NCBI RefSeq assembly: GCF_030272615.1
Contig: NC_081408.1
Coordinates: 764,852,173 to 764,916,172 of the forward strand
Direction of reading: 5' to 3'
DNA from: Cryptomeria japonica
Taxonomy: Eukaryota > Streptophyta > Pinopsida > Cupressales > Cupressaceae
Length of the DNA stretch: 64,000 nt
Made by a program: the position numbers and the translations under genes. Positions 21,656 through 31,288 of this stretch are shown piece by piece. The notes beneath the pieces were generated by a model. That model was not told the origin of the DNA. It saw only the letters and a list, made by a program, of their open reading frames with translations, and did not search any database. How positions within the stretch are numbered: the stretch's first letter is position 1; the number at the start of each line of letters is the position of its first letter.

Positions 21656-23577
21656 TGGTCAAATTTTATTCCTTGTGTGCACAAACCGACATCACGAGCG
21701 CATCTGGGTGGGCATGTTTATGCTAGGCATGCCCCTGTCATGCATCCCAAAGTACCAGAACGTCGAGAGTCATACCCTACCGGTGAGATCTCTCAAGTGC
21801 CCTAAGTCCAAAAAATTGTCAAAATTTGACGGACTGTTTCTTCCAATCCACAACACATACGGTCGATCTGTTTGATCCCATGGGATCATGTGAGGCTCCT
21901 CTACAATGGCCTATCTCATTTTTTGACGACTCAAAGCCATTTTCAATTAGTAGGATTTTTTCGCCTACTCAAAAAATCATCAGTTGCTTGCAAGGAAAAG
22001 TTGCAAGATTGGCTAGAATTGATTATGTTCTTCGTGTACACAAACAGATGTCATGAGCATGTCTGGGTGGGCATGTTTATGCTAGGCATGCCCCTGTCAT
22101 GCATCCCAAAGCACCAGAACATTGAGAGTCATACCCTACCGGTGAGATCTCTCAAGTGCCCTGAGTCTAAAAAATTGTCAAAATTTGACGAACTATTTCT
22201 TCCAATCCATGACACATACAGTCGATCTGTTTGATCCCATGGGGTCACATGAGGCTCCTCTACAATGGCCTGTCTTGGTTTTTGATGACTTGGAGCCATT
22301 TTCAATTAGTAGCATTTTTTCGCCTGCTCAAAAAATCGTCAGTTGCTTGCAAGGAAAAGTTGCAAGATTGGCTAGAATTGATTTTGTTCCTCATGTCCAC
22401 AAACCGACATCGCGAGTGCATCTGGGTGGGCATGTTTAGGCTAGGCATGCCCCTGTCATGCATCCCAAAGCATGAGAACGTCGAGAGTCATACCCTACCG
22501 GTGAGATCTCTCAAGTGCCCTGAGTCCAAAAAATTGTCAAAATTTGACGAACTATTTCTTCCAATCCACGACACATACGGTCGATCTATTTGATCTCATG
22601 GGGTCACGTGAGGCTCCTCTACAATGGCCTATCTCAGTTTTCGATGACTCGAAGCCATTTTCAATTAGTAGCATTTTTTCGTCTGCTCAAAAAATTGTCA
22701 ATTGCTTGCAAGGAAATATTGCAAGATTGGCTAGAATTGATTATGTTCCTCGTGTGCACAAACCGACATCGCGAGTGCGTCCGCGTGGGCATGTTTATGC
22801 TAGGAATGCCCTTTTAATGCATCCCAAAGCACCATAACGTCGAGAGTCATACCCTACCGGTGAGATCTCTCAAGTGCCCTGAGTCCAAAAAATTGTCAAA
22901 ATTTGACGGACTGTTTCTTCCAATCCATGACACATACGATCAATCTGCTTGATCTTGTGGGGTCACATGAGGCTCCTCTATAATGGCCTATCTCGGTTTT
23001 TGACGACTTGAAGCTATTTTCAATTAGTAGCATTTTTTCGCTTGCTCAAAAAACTGTCAATTGCTTGCAAGGAAAAGTTGCAAGATTGGCTGGAATTGAT
23101 TATGTTCCTCGTGTGCACAAACTGACATCACGAGCGCATCCGGGTGGGCATGTTTATGCTAGGCATGGCCCTGTCATGCATCCCAAAGCACCAGAACATT
23201 GAGAGTCATACCCTACCGGTGAGATCTCTTAAGTGCCCTAAGTCCAAAAAATTGTCAAAATTTGACAAACTGTTTCTTCCAATCCACGACACATAGGGTT
23301 GATCTGCTTGATCCTGTGGGGTTGCATGAGGCTCCTCTATAATGGCCTATCTTAGTTTTCAACGAATCAAAGCCATTTTCAATTAGTAGTATTTTTTCGC
23401 CTACTCAAAAAACTGTCAGTTGCTTGCAAGGAAAAGTTACAAGATTGGCTAGAATTGATTTTGTTCCTTGTGTGCACAAACTGACATCGAAAGCACGTTT
23501 GGGTGGGCATGTTTACGCTAGGCATGCCCCTGTTATGCAACCCAAAGCACCAGAACGTCGAGAGTCATACCCTACCG
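21656..23577 (+). repeat. C: 359-bp tandem repeat array, about 5.3 copies
   Basis: The word GGTGAGATCTCT recurs at 21782, 22141, 22500, 22859 and 23218, exactly 359 bp apart each time, so no net indels have accumulated between units. Unit landmarks: GACATCACGAGCGCATCTGG, GGCATGCCCCTGTCATGCAT, CAAAATTTGACG and TTGCTTGCAAGG. Units differ by scattered substitutions. The array breaks off inside a unit at 23577. Because 359 is not a multiple of three, the long ORFs seen across it shift frame from unit to unit and are not a repeated protein. Confidence 0.9.
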
Positions 23578-24146
23578 ACGCAATGTAGAAGTTGCTTGAC
23601 AACTTTTTGGACAATTTTTTTGACAACAATGACATTTTTTGCTCAAATTGTATCTAGTCTTAATCTATCACCCCTATGACCCGATAATAACTCAAATAAT
23701 TATCCATGATTGACCAGGGACACATCACATATACTCAAAATATAGTCACAAAACATTGTCACATATTATTCAAATCAGCTCTTGGCTATTTGATTATACA
23801 AAAAATTGTCTTACAAATAATCTCATGGGCTTTTATACAAAATTTGGCAATACAATATATGCGATTGAGCTCATCGCCATTTTAATATACAAATCATCTC
23901 ATGGGCTTTTATATAAAATTTGGCATTACAATATGTGTGATTCAGCTCATCGCCATTTTAATATATACAAAATTTGGCATGTACATATGTACAAATCAGC
24001 TCATTGCCACTTAAATATACAAAATTATGCCCCTAAACATGTAAAAATCAGCTCATGGGCATTTATATATACAAAAAATGAATATAGAACAATTTGTCGA
24101 TGATTTATACAAAATTCTCAAAATCATTCTACTCTGAACCATAGAA
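23578..24146. other. C: spacer with a second short tandem repeat
   Basis: No gene. At about 23810-24075 a roughly 72-bp unit (CTCATGGGCTTTTATA, AAATTTGGCA, GCTCATCGCCATTTTAATAT) is repeated two to four times with decay. Confidence 0.6.
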
Positions 24147-27036
24147 TCAATCAAGTGAACCTTCAGGATCAGCTCTAACCTGTATTGTGTCAAGTATTGC
24201 CTCGTGGTTAGATTCACGAACTTTCCATAAAATCTTGTTATGAGGTCTACCACGATGCTTCATCAAATGAATATTTGTTGCAACAACAAGGTTAGAGAAA
24301 TGAAGAATATGTCTATGTGTTTCAAAGTCCTCGAACAACCAAACATCAAAATTCTTGATAGGGTATCTCCGAATCCATGTTCCTGTCACGACAACAGACC
24401 CTATTGGGTACTCAATACCCTCTCCATCAATGATTGTGGTTGTCAATTTTCTTTTAGGCTCAACACAATGACACAAATAGTAATATGTTCCTTCTTCATT
24501 GTTCTCTTCTGCAACAACTGCATACACATGACTTGCATTTTATAAAGTGTTAATTAATACCAAAAATAAAGTATGATGTACAACAAAATGAACAAAAAAG
24601 AATACTTACAAAAAAAATTAACTCAAAAAAACACCTGAATCCACTAGGTTGGATACATGGTCAAAATCCACAGATGTCTCCATTTGGCTCAATTGTAGTG
24701 CTTTGGGAATTTGATATGAATCAATGGGAACCAACGATCTACAAGACCATTTGTCAACCCACTCTTCTGATTCACATTCTTCCCACAAACAATACATGCA
24801 TGAAGAGCAAAAACATACCATCTGTCTCGTATAAATTACCAGTGAACTTGAATTTGAACTCATAAATGAGTGCATGTCACTTGATCCTACAACTATACAA
24901 CAATCTAGATAGTTTTCAATGTTAGATTCAGTAATCAACCAAAAATATCTACGAACCAATGACGTACCTGGATTACCTGGACCCATCGTAGACTTACACC
25001 ATCGCACAATTGTTTCTGCATCTACCAACTCAGCACCACCTTCGTACTTCAATTCTTCCCTGGCTAGGGCTCTTTTCACACATGCTCCTACACCATCGTG
25101 CTCTCCCTTACCATGTCCAACCTCAGTGAAATTCCAAAAATGTTGTACACTGCTTGTCACATGCATTCTTGAATTGTACGGTGAAATTATCTGACCATAT
25201 TAAGTGTCGGTTGTATCGTATGTTCCTTTCCCTTAAACTATCATAGAAAACTTTAAAGCATCCTTGTACAAACTTCGATGAATGAGTACGATCATCACTT
25301 ATGTAGAAGTGATACTCTCTTACAACCTTTCTATCCTCCTCTGTGCTATCATCTGCATGCATGAATGCTATGTGTACAAAAATAGAAACTTGTGTAGAGT
25401 GATAATACATGGATTGCACTTCATTTTGAGGTTTTAGAGTATAATTTTCAGCAAAATCAACGATAGAGGCAATGGTGCCAAGAGGAAATGTATCCTTACA
25501 CAACTTGAATTGCTCATCTAACCATCGAGCTCTATGTGTATGCAATGTACTCATAAACTAGTTTCTCTTGAAACATTTTCATAAATTGAGCTACACATAT
25601 ATCATTTTTTTCTAGCTCACATCTCTTCAAATCTTTTCCATCTTTAACTCCATATGTGACTGTCTTGTATTTTCCAAAAGAAACTAGTTTCGTACCAATT
25701 TCATGTGTGCTCTCCAAATGTTTACATCTTGGTAAACTTTGCAAACCACCACATATAGCACAAGAACCTTCCAAACAAGGCATCTTATAATAAATGCAAC
25801 CATCATGTCTATTACATAGCACACTTGAAATAAATTCTCTTGCCAACTTAGGAGGTGCTTGTATATTACATTCCTGCAAAACATCGTTAGTGTGCAAAGT
25901 AGAACAAATATGATGAAAAATATCATAATGCATGGAAAATTCAATATGCATCCTACAACAACACGTGGTGCATACATGATTAATCTTAATATAAAAAGGT
26001 TTTGCCATTTCAAAAAATCTTTGAGAAATTTTTATTTGAGGAAACTTTTGAAGGAATCTTTCATAAAATTTAGTTTGAGTCATATCCAAATAGTGTTTCG
26101 CATGTGGCTCATGATTTTTAGACCCAATTCGCCTTCTAACAACATCTCTTTGGTTGGGTGATACTCTTGTGTTGTCATGCCAAAAATTTTCAATTAATGT
26201 TTTTAGTGCATCTACAACAACCTTGTCTTTGTGTGGTAGTCTACCCGAGAATGCCCAAAGAGAATTATTGTTAGTTTCCTCTATTTGTTCTCGCCTCTTT
26301 AATGCTTTACTTAATGTTGTTCTACTAACATTCAATGACTTACTTGTTTTGCTTATCAAACGATCTTTTTTTATTTTCATGCTCATTATGGTTGATGTAA
26401 TGACACATCGAGTAGCATTAGAATCTTTACTACGTGATTTTGAACCAATAGATTGATATGCATCAAATAGATTTCTAACAATAGTTCTTTCACTGTTACT
26501 TTCAGATTAGGCCTAGAATTTTCATTGTCTCTCTAAAATTCAAATTTTTAATCATTTGAACATTTAATTGATATCTTGCGGTTTGATTTAAGTTTTAAAA
26601 TAGTTTTGCCATATTCTTTTAACCATTCTCCTACAAGTTCGTTCATTCATTTTATTGGGCATTGACTTCAATATATTCTCATCAATGTCAATTAGATACT
26701 TTGGTTTCCTACGAATGATTCTAGGAGGTGTTACATCGATGCATTATGTACATTCAATTCATCAAGTAGAGAAGGTGTAATATGTTCATCATTTAATTGA
26801 TTATTCAATGCGGTATCTTCTTCAATTGCATTAGGTTCAAACGTTAAATTATCAAATGTTTCTTCTTCAATTACATTAGGTGCATTATATTCGTTTGGTA
26901 AATCGAATTGAGATGTTGAGGTTGACATACCTTCTTCTCCCATTGTTCTTATGTCACGCAATTTCTTCATACGTTGCCTTTGACTTTCCTTTTGAGCCTC
27001 TCGTTGTTCCATCGTTCCTCGCTTGTTCTTTCCCAT
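24147..27036 (-). pseudogene. C: DDE-type transposase-like gene
   Basis: Minus strand. The N-terminus (27036-26731) is basic then acidic. From 26386 comes a helix-turn-helix-like stretch (SKSLNVSRTTLSKALKRRE), then a Cys/His-rich region (CTTCCCRMH; CAICGG). The catalytic core shows IVDFAENY (Asp 25456-25458), LIWSDNFTVQFKN (Asp 25189-25191) and GHGKGEHDGVGACVKR (Glu 25101-25103), a D-D-E order. A C-terminal part (24527-24147) follows an intron at 24634-24518 (GT...AG). Frame changes near 25545 and 25150 have no splice sites, so this copy looks broken. It would cut and join the inverted ends of C and C2. The superfamily is not certain; Sola-like is my best guess from the 4-bp duplication. Confidence 0.65.
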
Positions 27037-27529
27037 GGTTGAGATCGGTTGACCTAAATAGAATCATATTACATATATATGTAAAGAAAAGTTCAAAAAT
27101 AAATAAATAACCATAAGTATGCATCTTATCACTATTTTTTGGAATCAAACTATTAAACAATCACAATTTAATCATTTGAAACCAATGCAAAAACAAAAAA
27201 CTAATAAAAACAACAATTCAATCATTTGAAGTCATGCAAAAAACAAAAAATTCACTTACTTTTATGTATACAACAGTGATAGAAGTGCGGACACAGTTCC
27301 AGTGGGGCCTTCAACGACCTCAAAAACTTCTTTTGAGGTCGTTGAGGCTCTTGGGCAACTAAAACTATGTCTATAAACCGCATACGTGCTACATTGATAA
27401 CCACGTACACGCTTCTAGGCCATAAAATGTTGGCAAGCCCAACGGTATTCTTGGCTTATGAGTAATAAGTACCGCGTATGTGCTTATAAGTAAAAAGTAC
27501 CCGCGTACGTGCTAATAAGCCTTAAAAAG
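27037..27529. other. C: upstream region of the transposase gene with CGTACG words
   Basis: AT-rich up to 27300 with repeated CAATTTAATCATTTGAA words, then at 27365-27515 several GCGTACGTGC-type words and two TAATAAG..ACCGCGTA units. It may hold the transposase promoter, but no clear TATA box is chosen. Confidence 0.4.
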
Positions 27530-27888
27530 GTTATGGAAGGGGTATGGAGGAAGAGAGAGGGAGAGATGGAGAGAAGAAGGGGGGAAGGGAGAGAGAAGGA
27601 GAGGAGAGGGGAGGAGGGAGAGAGAGGGAGAGAGAGGGAGAGAGGGAGAGGAGAGGGGAGAGAGGGAGAGAGAGGGAGAGGAGAGGGGAGAGGGAGAGAG
27701 AGGGAGAGAGGGAGAGAGAACATGGGGGGAAGGGAGAGTAGAGGGAGGGAGAGAGGGAGAGAAGAGGGGGAGGGAAGGGAGAGAGATAGAGAGAAGAGGG
27801 GGGGTGGGAGAGGGAGAGAGAGGGAGAGGAGAGGGGAGAGGGAGAGAGAGGGAGAGACATGGGGGGAAGGGAGAGGTAGAGGGAGGGG

Positions 27889-27930
<42 letters not shown>

Positions 27931-28680
27931 AGAGAGTGAGAGAGAGAGAGAGGGAGAGAGAGAGGAGAGGGAGAGGAGAGGGGAGAGGGAGAGAGGGAGA
28001 GGAGAGGGGAGAGGGAGAGAACATGGGGGGAAGGAAGAGGTAGAGGGAGGGAGAGAGGGAGAGAAGAGGGAGAGAGAGGGAGAGAGAAAGAGAGAGGGGA
28101 GAGAGAGGGAGAGGGGAGAGAGAGGGAGAGAGAGAGGAGAGAGGAGAGAGAGAGAGANNNNNNNNNNNNNNNNNNNNNNNNNNNNNNNNNNNNNNNNNNN
28201 NNNNNNNNNNNNNNNNNNNNNNNNNNNNNNNNNNNNNNNNNNNNNNNNNNNNNNNNNNNNNNNNNNNNNNNNNNNNNNNNNNNNNNNNNNNNNNNNNNNN
28301 NNNNNNNNNNNNNNNNNNNNNNNNNNNNNNNNNNNNNNNNNNNNNNNNNNNNNNNNNNNNNNNNNNNNNNNNNNNNNNNNNNNNNNNNNNNNNNNNNNNN
28401 NNNNNNNNNNNNNNNNNNNNNNNNNNNNNNNNNNNNNNNNNNNNNNNNNNNNNNNNNNNNNNNNNNNNNNNNNNNNNNNNNNNNNNNNNNNNNNNNNNNN
28501 NNNNNNNNNNNNNNNNNNNNNNNNNNNNNNNNNNNNNNNNNNNNNNNNNNNNNNNNNNNNNNNNNNNNNNNNNNNNNNNNNNNNNNNNNNNNNNNNNNNN
28601 NNNNNNNNNNNNNNNNNNNNNNNNNNNNNNNNNNNNNNNNNNNNNNNNNNNNNNNNNGAGAGAGAGAGAGAGAGAGAGAG
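27530..28680 (+). repeat. C: GA-rich simple-sequence array
   Basis: Purine-only DNA built from GGGAGA, GAGAGG and (GA)n, with a longer variant unit that contains ACATGGGGGGAAGG at 27718, 27856 and 28020. The Arg/Glu/Gly ORFs over it are an effect of the composition. Confidence 0.95.
28158..28657. other. Assembly gap, 500 N
   Basis: Exactly 500 N inside the GA array. The round number suggests a placeholder of unknown true length, so the length of C is also uncertain. Confidence 0.95.
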
Positions 28681-28699
28681 AGACCTTGTATGCGTTTGA

Positions 28700-29810
28700 G
28701 AGGGAGAGATGATACACTTACATGTGTATATATGTTTAATATATTATATGTATATAAACATATTATATATACAATGTCATATTATAGACATATTATATAT
28801 TATATATATTATATGAATATACACATATTATATATTACATATATTATATGAATATACACATATTATACATAGTTTATAGTAAAGATAGTGTGTAAGCACT
28901 GTTTAATGGGAAACACATGCGTACGCGCTTCTTACACTATAAATACCTCGTATGCGCCTTTTAAACCATACGTACCCCGTACACTCTTTTGACTTTTTAG
29001 GCTTGGAAATAGGCCTGGATGACAAAGCTACAGATTGGAAGTTCGATTTCCCTCCATTTCTCTCATTTTTGACATGTTTTATTTTATCAACTTGGTTTAT
29101 CGACTTTGTTATCATCAGGTTTACACTTCATAAAGTGGATATTTCTAAAATTTCCACCATATTTTCACCTATCTTCTGAGCTTTCTAACCATATAATTTT
29201 TTTTTCAATTTGAACAACAATAACATATTATTATTGAATTTCTTTTACTAGTGTTTCCATAGTTCTCACAAACATAGGTGCACCATTATTTGAATAACTT
29301 TTGATATACATATCCAAATTTAAAAACTTTATATATTATTGTAGTGCACTTGATTCTTTACAATTTAAAAAAAAAATTCTATTTTCGATTTGTTTAGTGC
29401 AACTATGCTTCGCGCGACGAACAGGTACCGAATTTTTAGGATGTGCTCGATTGGAAAAATTATAAAAAAAAAAACACTCAACAAAAAATTACAAAAAAAT
29501 ACACATTTTCTAGTTCTCACTCTTAACTATCTTTTTGCCAAAGGATTTGTCAAAATGCTAAATCTAACTATGACTTTTTTGATGTGCACGTCAAACACTA
29601 TGTTATGTTTTTCAGAAAAAAAACAGGGTCAGTTTTTCGTGCACGAAGGATTTGACCCCCTTAATCTTATCCAATTTTGAAAAAGTTTAGTAGTTTGGAA
29701 ACTAGATTCAAAGTAATACAATATTTGTTGTTTTATTATCTTCATATCTTGAGTGGATGAGTTTCAAATTTTGCCTCTAAGTTCAGGTTCACCTGATTTC
29801 AGAAAAAAAG
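28700..29810. other. C: right subterminal region
   Basis: 28715-28870 is an ATATTATATAT tandem array with a 50-bp higher-order unit. 28915-28990 has CGTACGCGC words. 29230-29810 has no gene but aligns, inverted, with 36310-36830 of C2 (shared words AGATTAAGGGGG, GTTTCCAAACTACTA on the C2 strand), so it is a conserved end of the transposon family. Confidence 0.65.
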
Positions 29811-29858
29811 TGTCCACTTATACCCCCCTTTTTGACCACCATCTTTGTGCACTTACCC
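29811..29858 (-). repeat. Right terminal inverted repeat of C
   Basis: Inverted match to 18108-18156. It is followed at 29859 by TAAA, the target duplication, and by the continuation of element A. Confidence 0.8.
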
Positions 29859-29862
29859 TAAA

Positions 29863-30170
29863 GTGGCATTCACTGTTCATCACAAAATGTTGCTTATTAT
29901 CCTAGTGCTTATATCTATCATATAGCGCTCTATCCTAGTGACACTCACTATTCATCACAAAGTGTTGTTGTTTATCATAGTGGCACTCCCTATTCATCAC
30001 AAAGTACTACGTGTTTTAGCACTCTCTGTTCATCACAAAGTGTTGCTCATATTTGCACTCCCTATTCATCACAAAGTGCTGCTCATATTAGTACTCTCTA
30101 TTCATCACAAAATACTATGTCTTGGTACTCCTTGTTCATCACAAAGTGTCTCGATCTATCGTATCCTAGG
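29863..30170. repeat. A: minisatellite upstream of PMD, TTCATCACAAAGTG units
   Basis: About eight copies of a 30-40 bp unit built on CTATTCATCACAAAGTG plus TGCTCATATTAGCACTC, with the spacing drifting. It lies between the PMD exon and the PMD promoter, in the presumed first intron. Confidence 0.75.
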
Positions 30171-30339
30171 GCCTCTGCTTGAGTGTATCCTCTTGAGTAG
30201 TTTCCTAATTGGCAACGTATGTTCTATAATAGAATTGTCAGTCCTAGCCCTATCTGCTATCCTAGTCTTCCCTAGAGGACTTGCTTGAGTGTATCGTCTT
30301 TAGCAGCTATCCAATTGACAACGTATGTTTATCACAGAA

Positions 30340-30575
30340 CTGTCGATTCGACCTAGAAGATATAAACACACATTTATGATGCAAACGCGCTTACATACTT
30401 GCACATACGCGTTTTCTCTGCATAGACGTGCTTGACATACATAGGCTTGCCCTCTGCTCTGCACAATTGTGCCCATATAGCATAAACGCGCTTGTACAAC
30501 ATAGACGCGCTCGCATCTGGCACAAACGCCTTTGCATTCATAGATGCGCATTCATGACACAGACGCGCCTTAATG
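30340..30575. repeat. A: degenerate repeat with ACGCGCTTG core
   Basis: About nine units of 15-25 bp with the core CATARACGCGCTTG. The matching region of E (58318-58630) has a different repeat with an AGCGCT core, so both subfamilies keep a short GCGC-type array here. Confidence 0.6.
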
Positions 30576-30844
30576 CTTTTCCTCCCGCTTGACATTTTTT
30601 CTAGACCTACCTAGAGCGCATTTATTGAACCACCTAACATGCATTAATGACAACAATTATTGCGACAAATTATAAGGAGGTTTTACAGTACTCATCAAAC
30701 TCTCCTGCATCTATTGGCCTCTAAAATCAGCGAACGCGATCGAATCTATGCACCAAAGCCATCACTACTGACTGCTGACTGCTCTCTGCTCTCTCTGCAC
30801 TCTGATCTCTTAGATGTGTGGATGACAATGATGATGTTTTCCCC

Positions 30845-30892
30845 TCGTAGTCTATCTTATAGACTTCCCTAGCCCTAGCCCTAGCCCTAGTC
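30845..30892 (-). promoter_or_regulatory. A: putative PMD promoter TATA and (CCCTAG)4
   Basis: On the minus strand CTATAAGATAG (about 30845-30856) sits at the place that holds TATA boxes in Z and E. Next to it on the + strand are four CCCTAG repeats (30867-30890), a short telomere-like run. Confidence 0.35.
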
Positions 30893-31078
30893 TCCCGTGT
30901 CTCTGGCACTCTATCCGGTCAGTCCATTCTAGCCTTTCTTTCTTATCAAGAGATTGTCTGCGACCTTTTCAGACATTTTCATCCAATCTCTCGAGGGGGC
31001 ATATCATTCCCATCTTGGGGGAACTTTGTATCTGTTCATCTTATCTTCTTTGAAACAACGTGACAAGCTGCATTGTCT

Positions 31079-31093
31079 CAAAGAGGGGCAAAA
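31079..31093 (+). other. Polypurine tract of A
   Basis: CAAAGAGGGGCAAAA directly before TGTAGACACC. The upstream 90 bp (CTCTCGAGGGGGCATA ... GAAACAACGTGACA) align with the same place in Z and E. Confidence 0.8.
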
Positions 31094-31288
31094 TGTAGAC
31101 ACCTAAAATTGTCATGTCTAATTAAATAAATATCTTTATTTATTTAATTACTTTAGCCTAATTCTTCTATTAATTAAATAAATCTTTATTTATTTAATTA
31201 ATTCATTTATCCTCTTCTAGCCTTATTTCTCATTTAAATAAATACTTTTATTTATTTAAATTGTCTTTTTCTAAATTAAATAAATGAG
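31094..31288 (+). repeat. Truncated 3' LTR of A
   Basis: Starts TGTAGACACCTAAAATTG and continues with TTAATTAAATAAAT repeats, similar in start to the LTR of F (TGTGGACACC at 49601, minus). Recognisable LTR sequence stops at about 31288; the rest is lost. It differs from the Z LTR, so it is not a pair with 602-2023. Confidence 0.65.

Larger units (their letters stand above)
18108..29858. mobile_element. Element C: 11.75-kb terminal-inverted-repeat DNA transposon
   Basis: The ends are inverted copies. The right end on the minus strand reads GGGTAAGTGCACAAAGATGG, the left end GGGTGTGTGCACAAAGATGG, and both go on to GTGGACAC about 40 bp in. A 4-bp duplication TAAA flanks it, and the flanks join into element A. 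Inside are an unknown multi-exon gene (+), a 359-bp tandem array, a DDE-type transposase-like gene (-), a long GA array with an assembly gap, and clusters of CGTACGCG words near the ends. C2 has the same ends and a 4-bp duplication (ATAT). A 4-bp AT-rich duplication fits the Sola superfamily; Chapaev and Ginger also make 4-bp duplications. I do not assign it. Confidence 0.8.
2024..31288 (+). mobile_element. Element A: decayed Tat-type Ty3/gypsy retrotransposon, interrupted by B and C
   Basis: In order: end of gag, protease, G-patch, RT remnant, RNase H, a second RNase H, integrase, non-coding tail, antisense PMD, polypurine tract and an LTR stub. The 5' part lies left of Z. B is inserted at 7044 and C at 18107; removing both restores a continuous element, because each has matching target duplications. 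Two RNase H domains mark the Tat/Ogre branch of Ty3/gypsy. From about 2300 to 6865 the whole pol stays in one reading frame, broken mainly by stop codons. Its LTR start (TGTAGACACC) differs from that of Z and E, so A belongs to another subfamily. Confidence 0.8.

Noticed and set aside
21605-23202. Overlapping ORFs of 60-120 residues repeated along the array
   Set aside because: The 359-bp unit is not a multiple of three, so the frame changes each unit; no protein is kept.
21656-23577. CRISPR-like direct repeats
   Set aside because: Units are contiguous and 359 bp with no unique spacers, in plant DNA.
27509-28717. Long Arg/Glu/Gly and Ser/Leu/Pro ORFs on both strands
   Set aside because: They read through GA simple repeats and an N gap; composition alone keeps them open.
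30867-30890. Interstitial telomere
   Set aside because: Only four CCCTAG units and not the plant TTTAGGG repeat.
602-31288. 602-2023 as the 5' LTR of element A
   Set aside because: It is preceded by a polypurine tract and PMD, differs from A's own LTR stub, and is followed by mid-gag sequence; it is the 3' LTR of Z.
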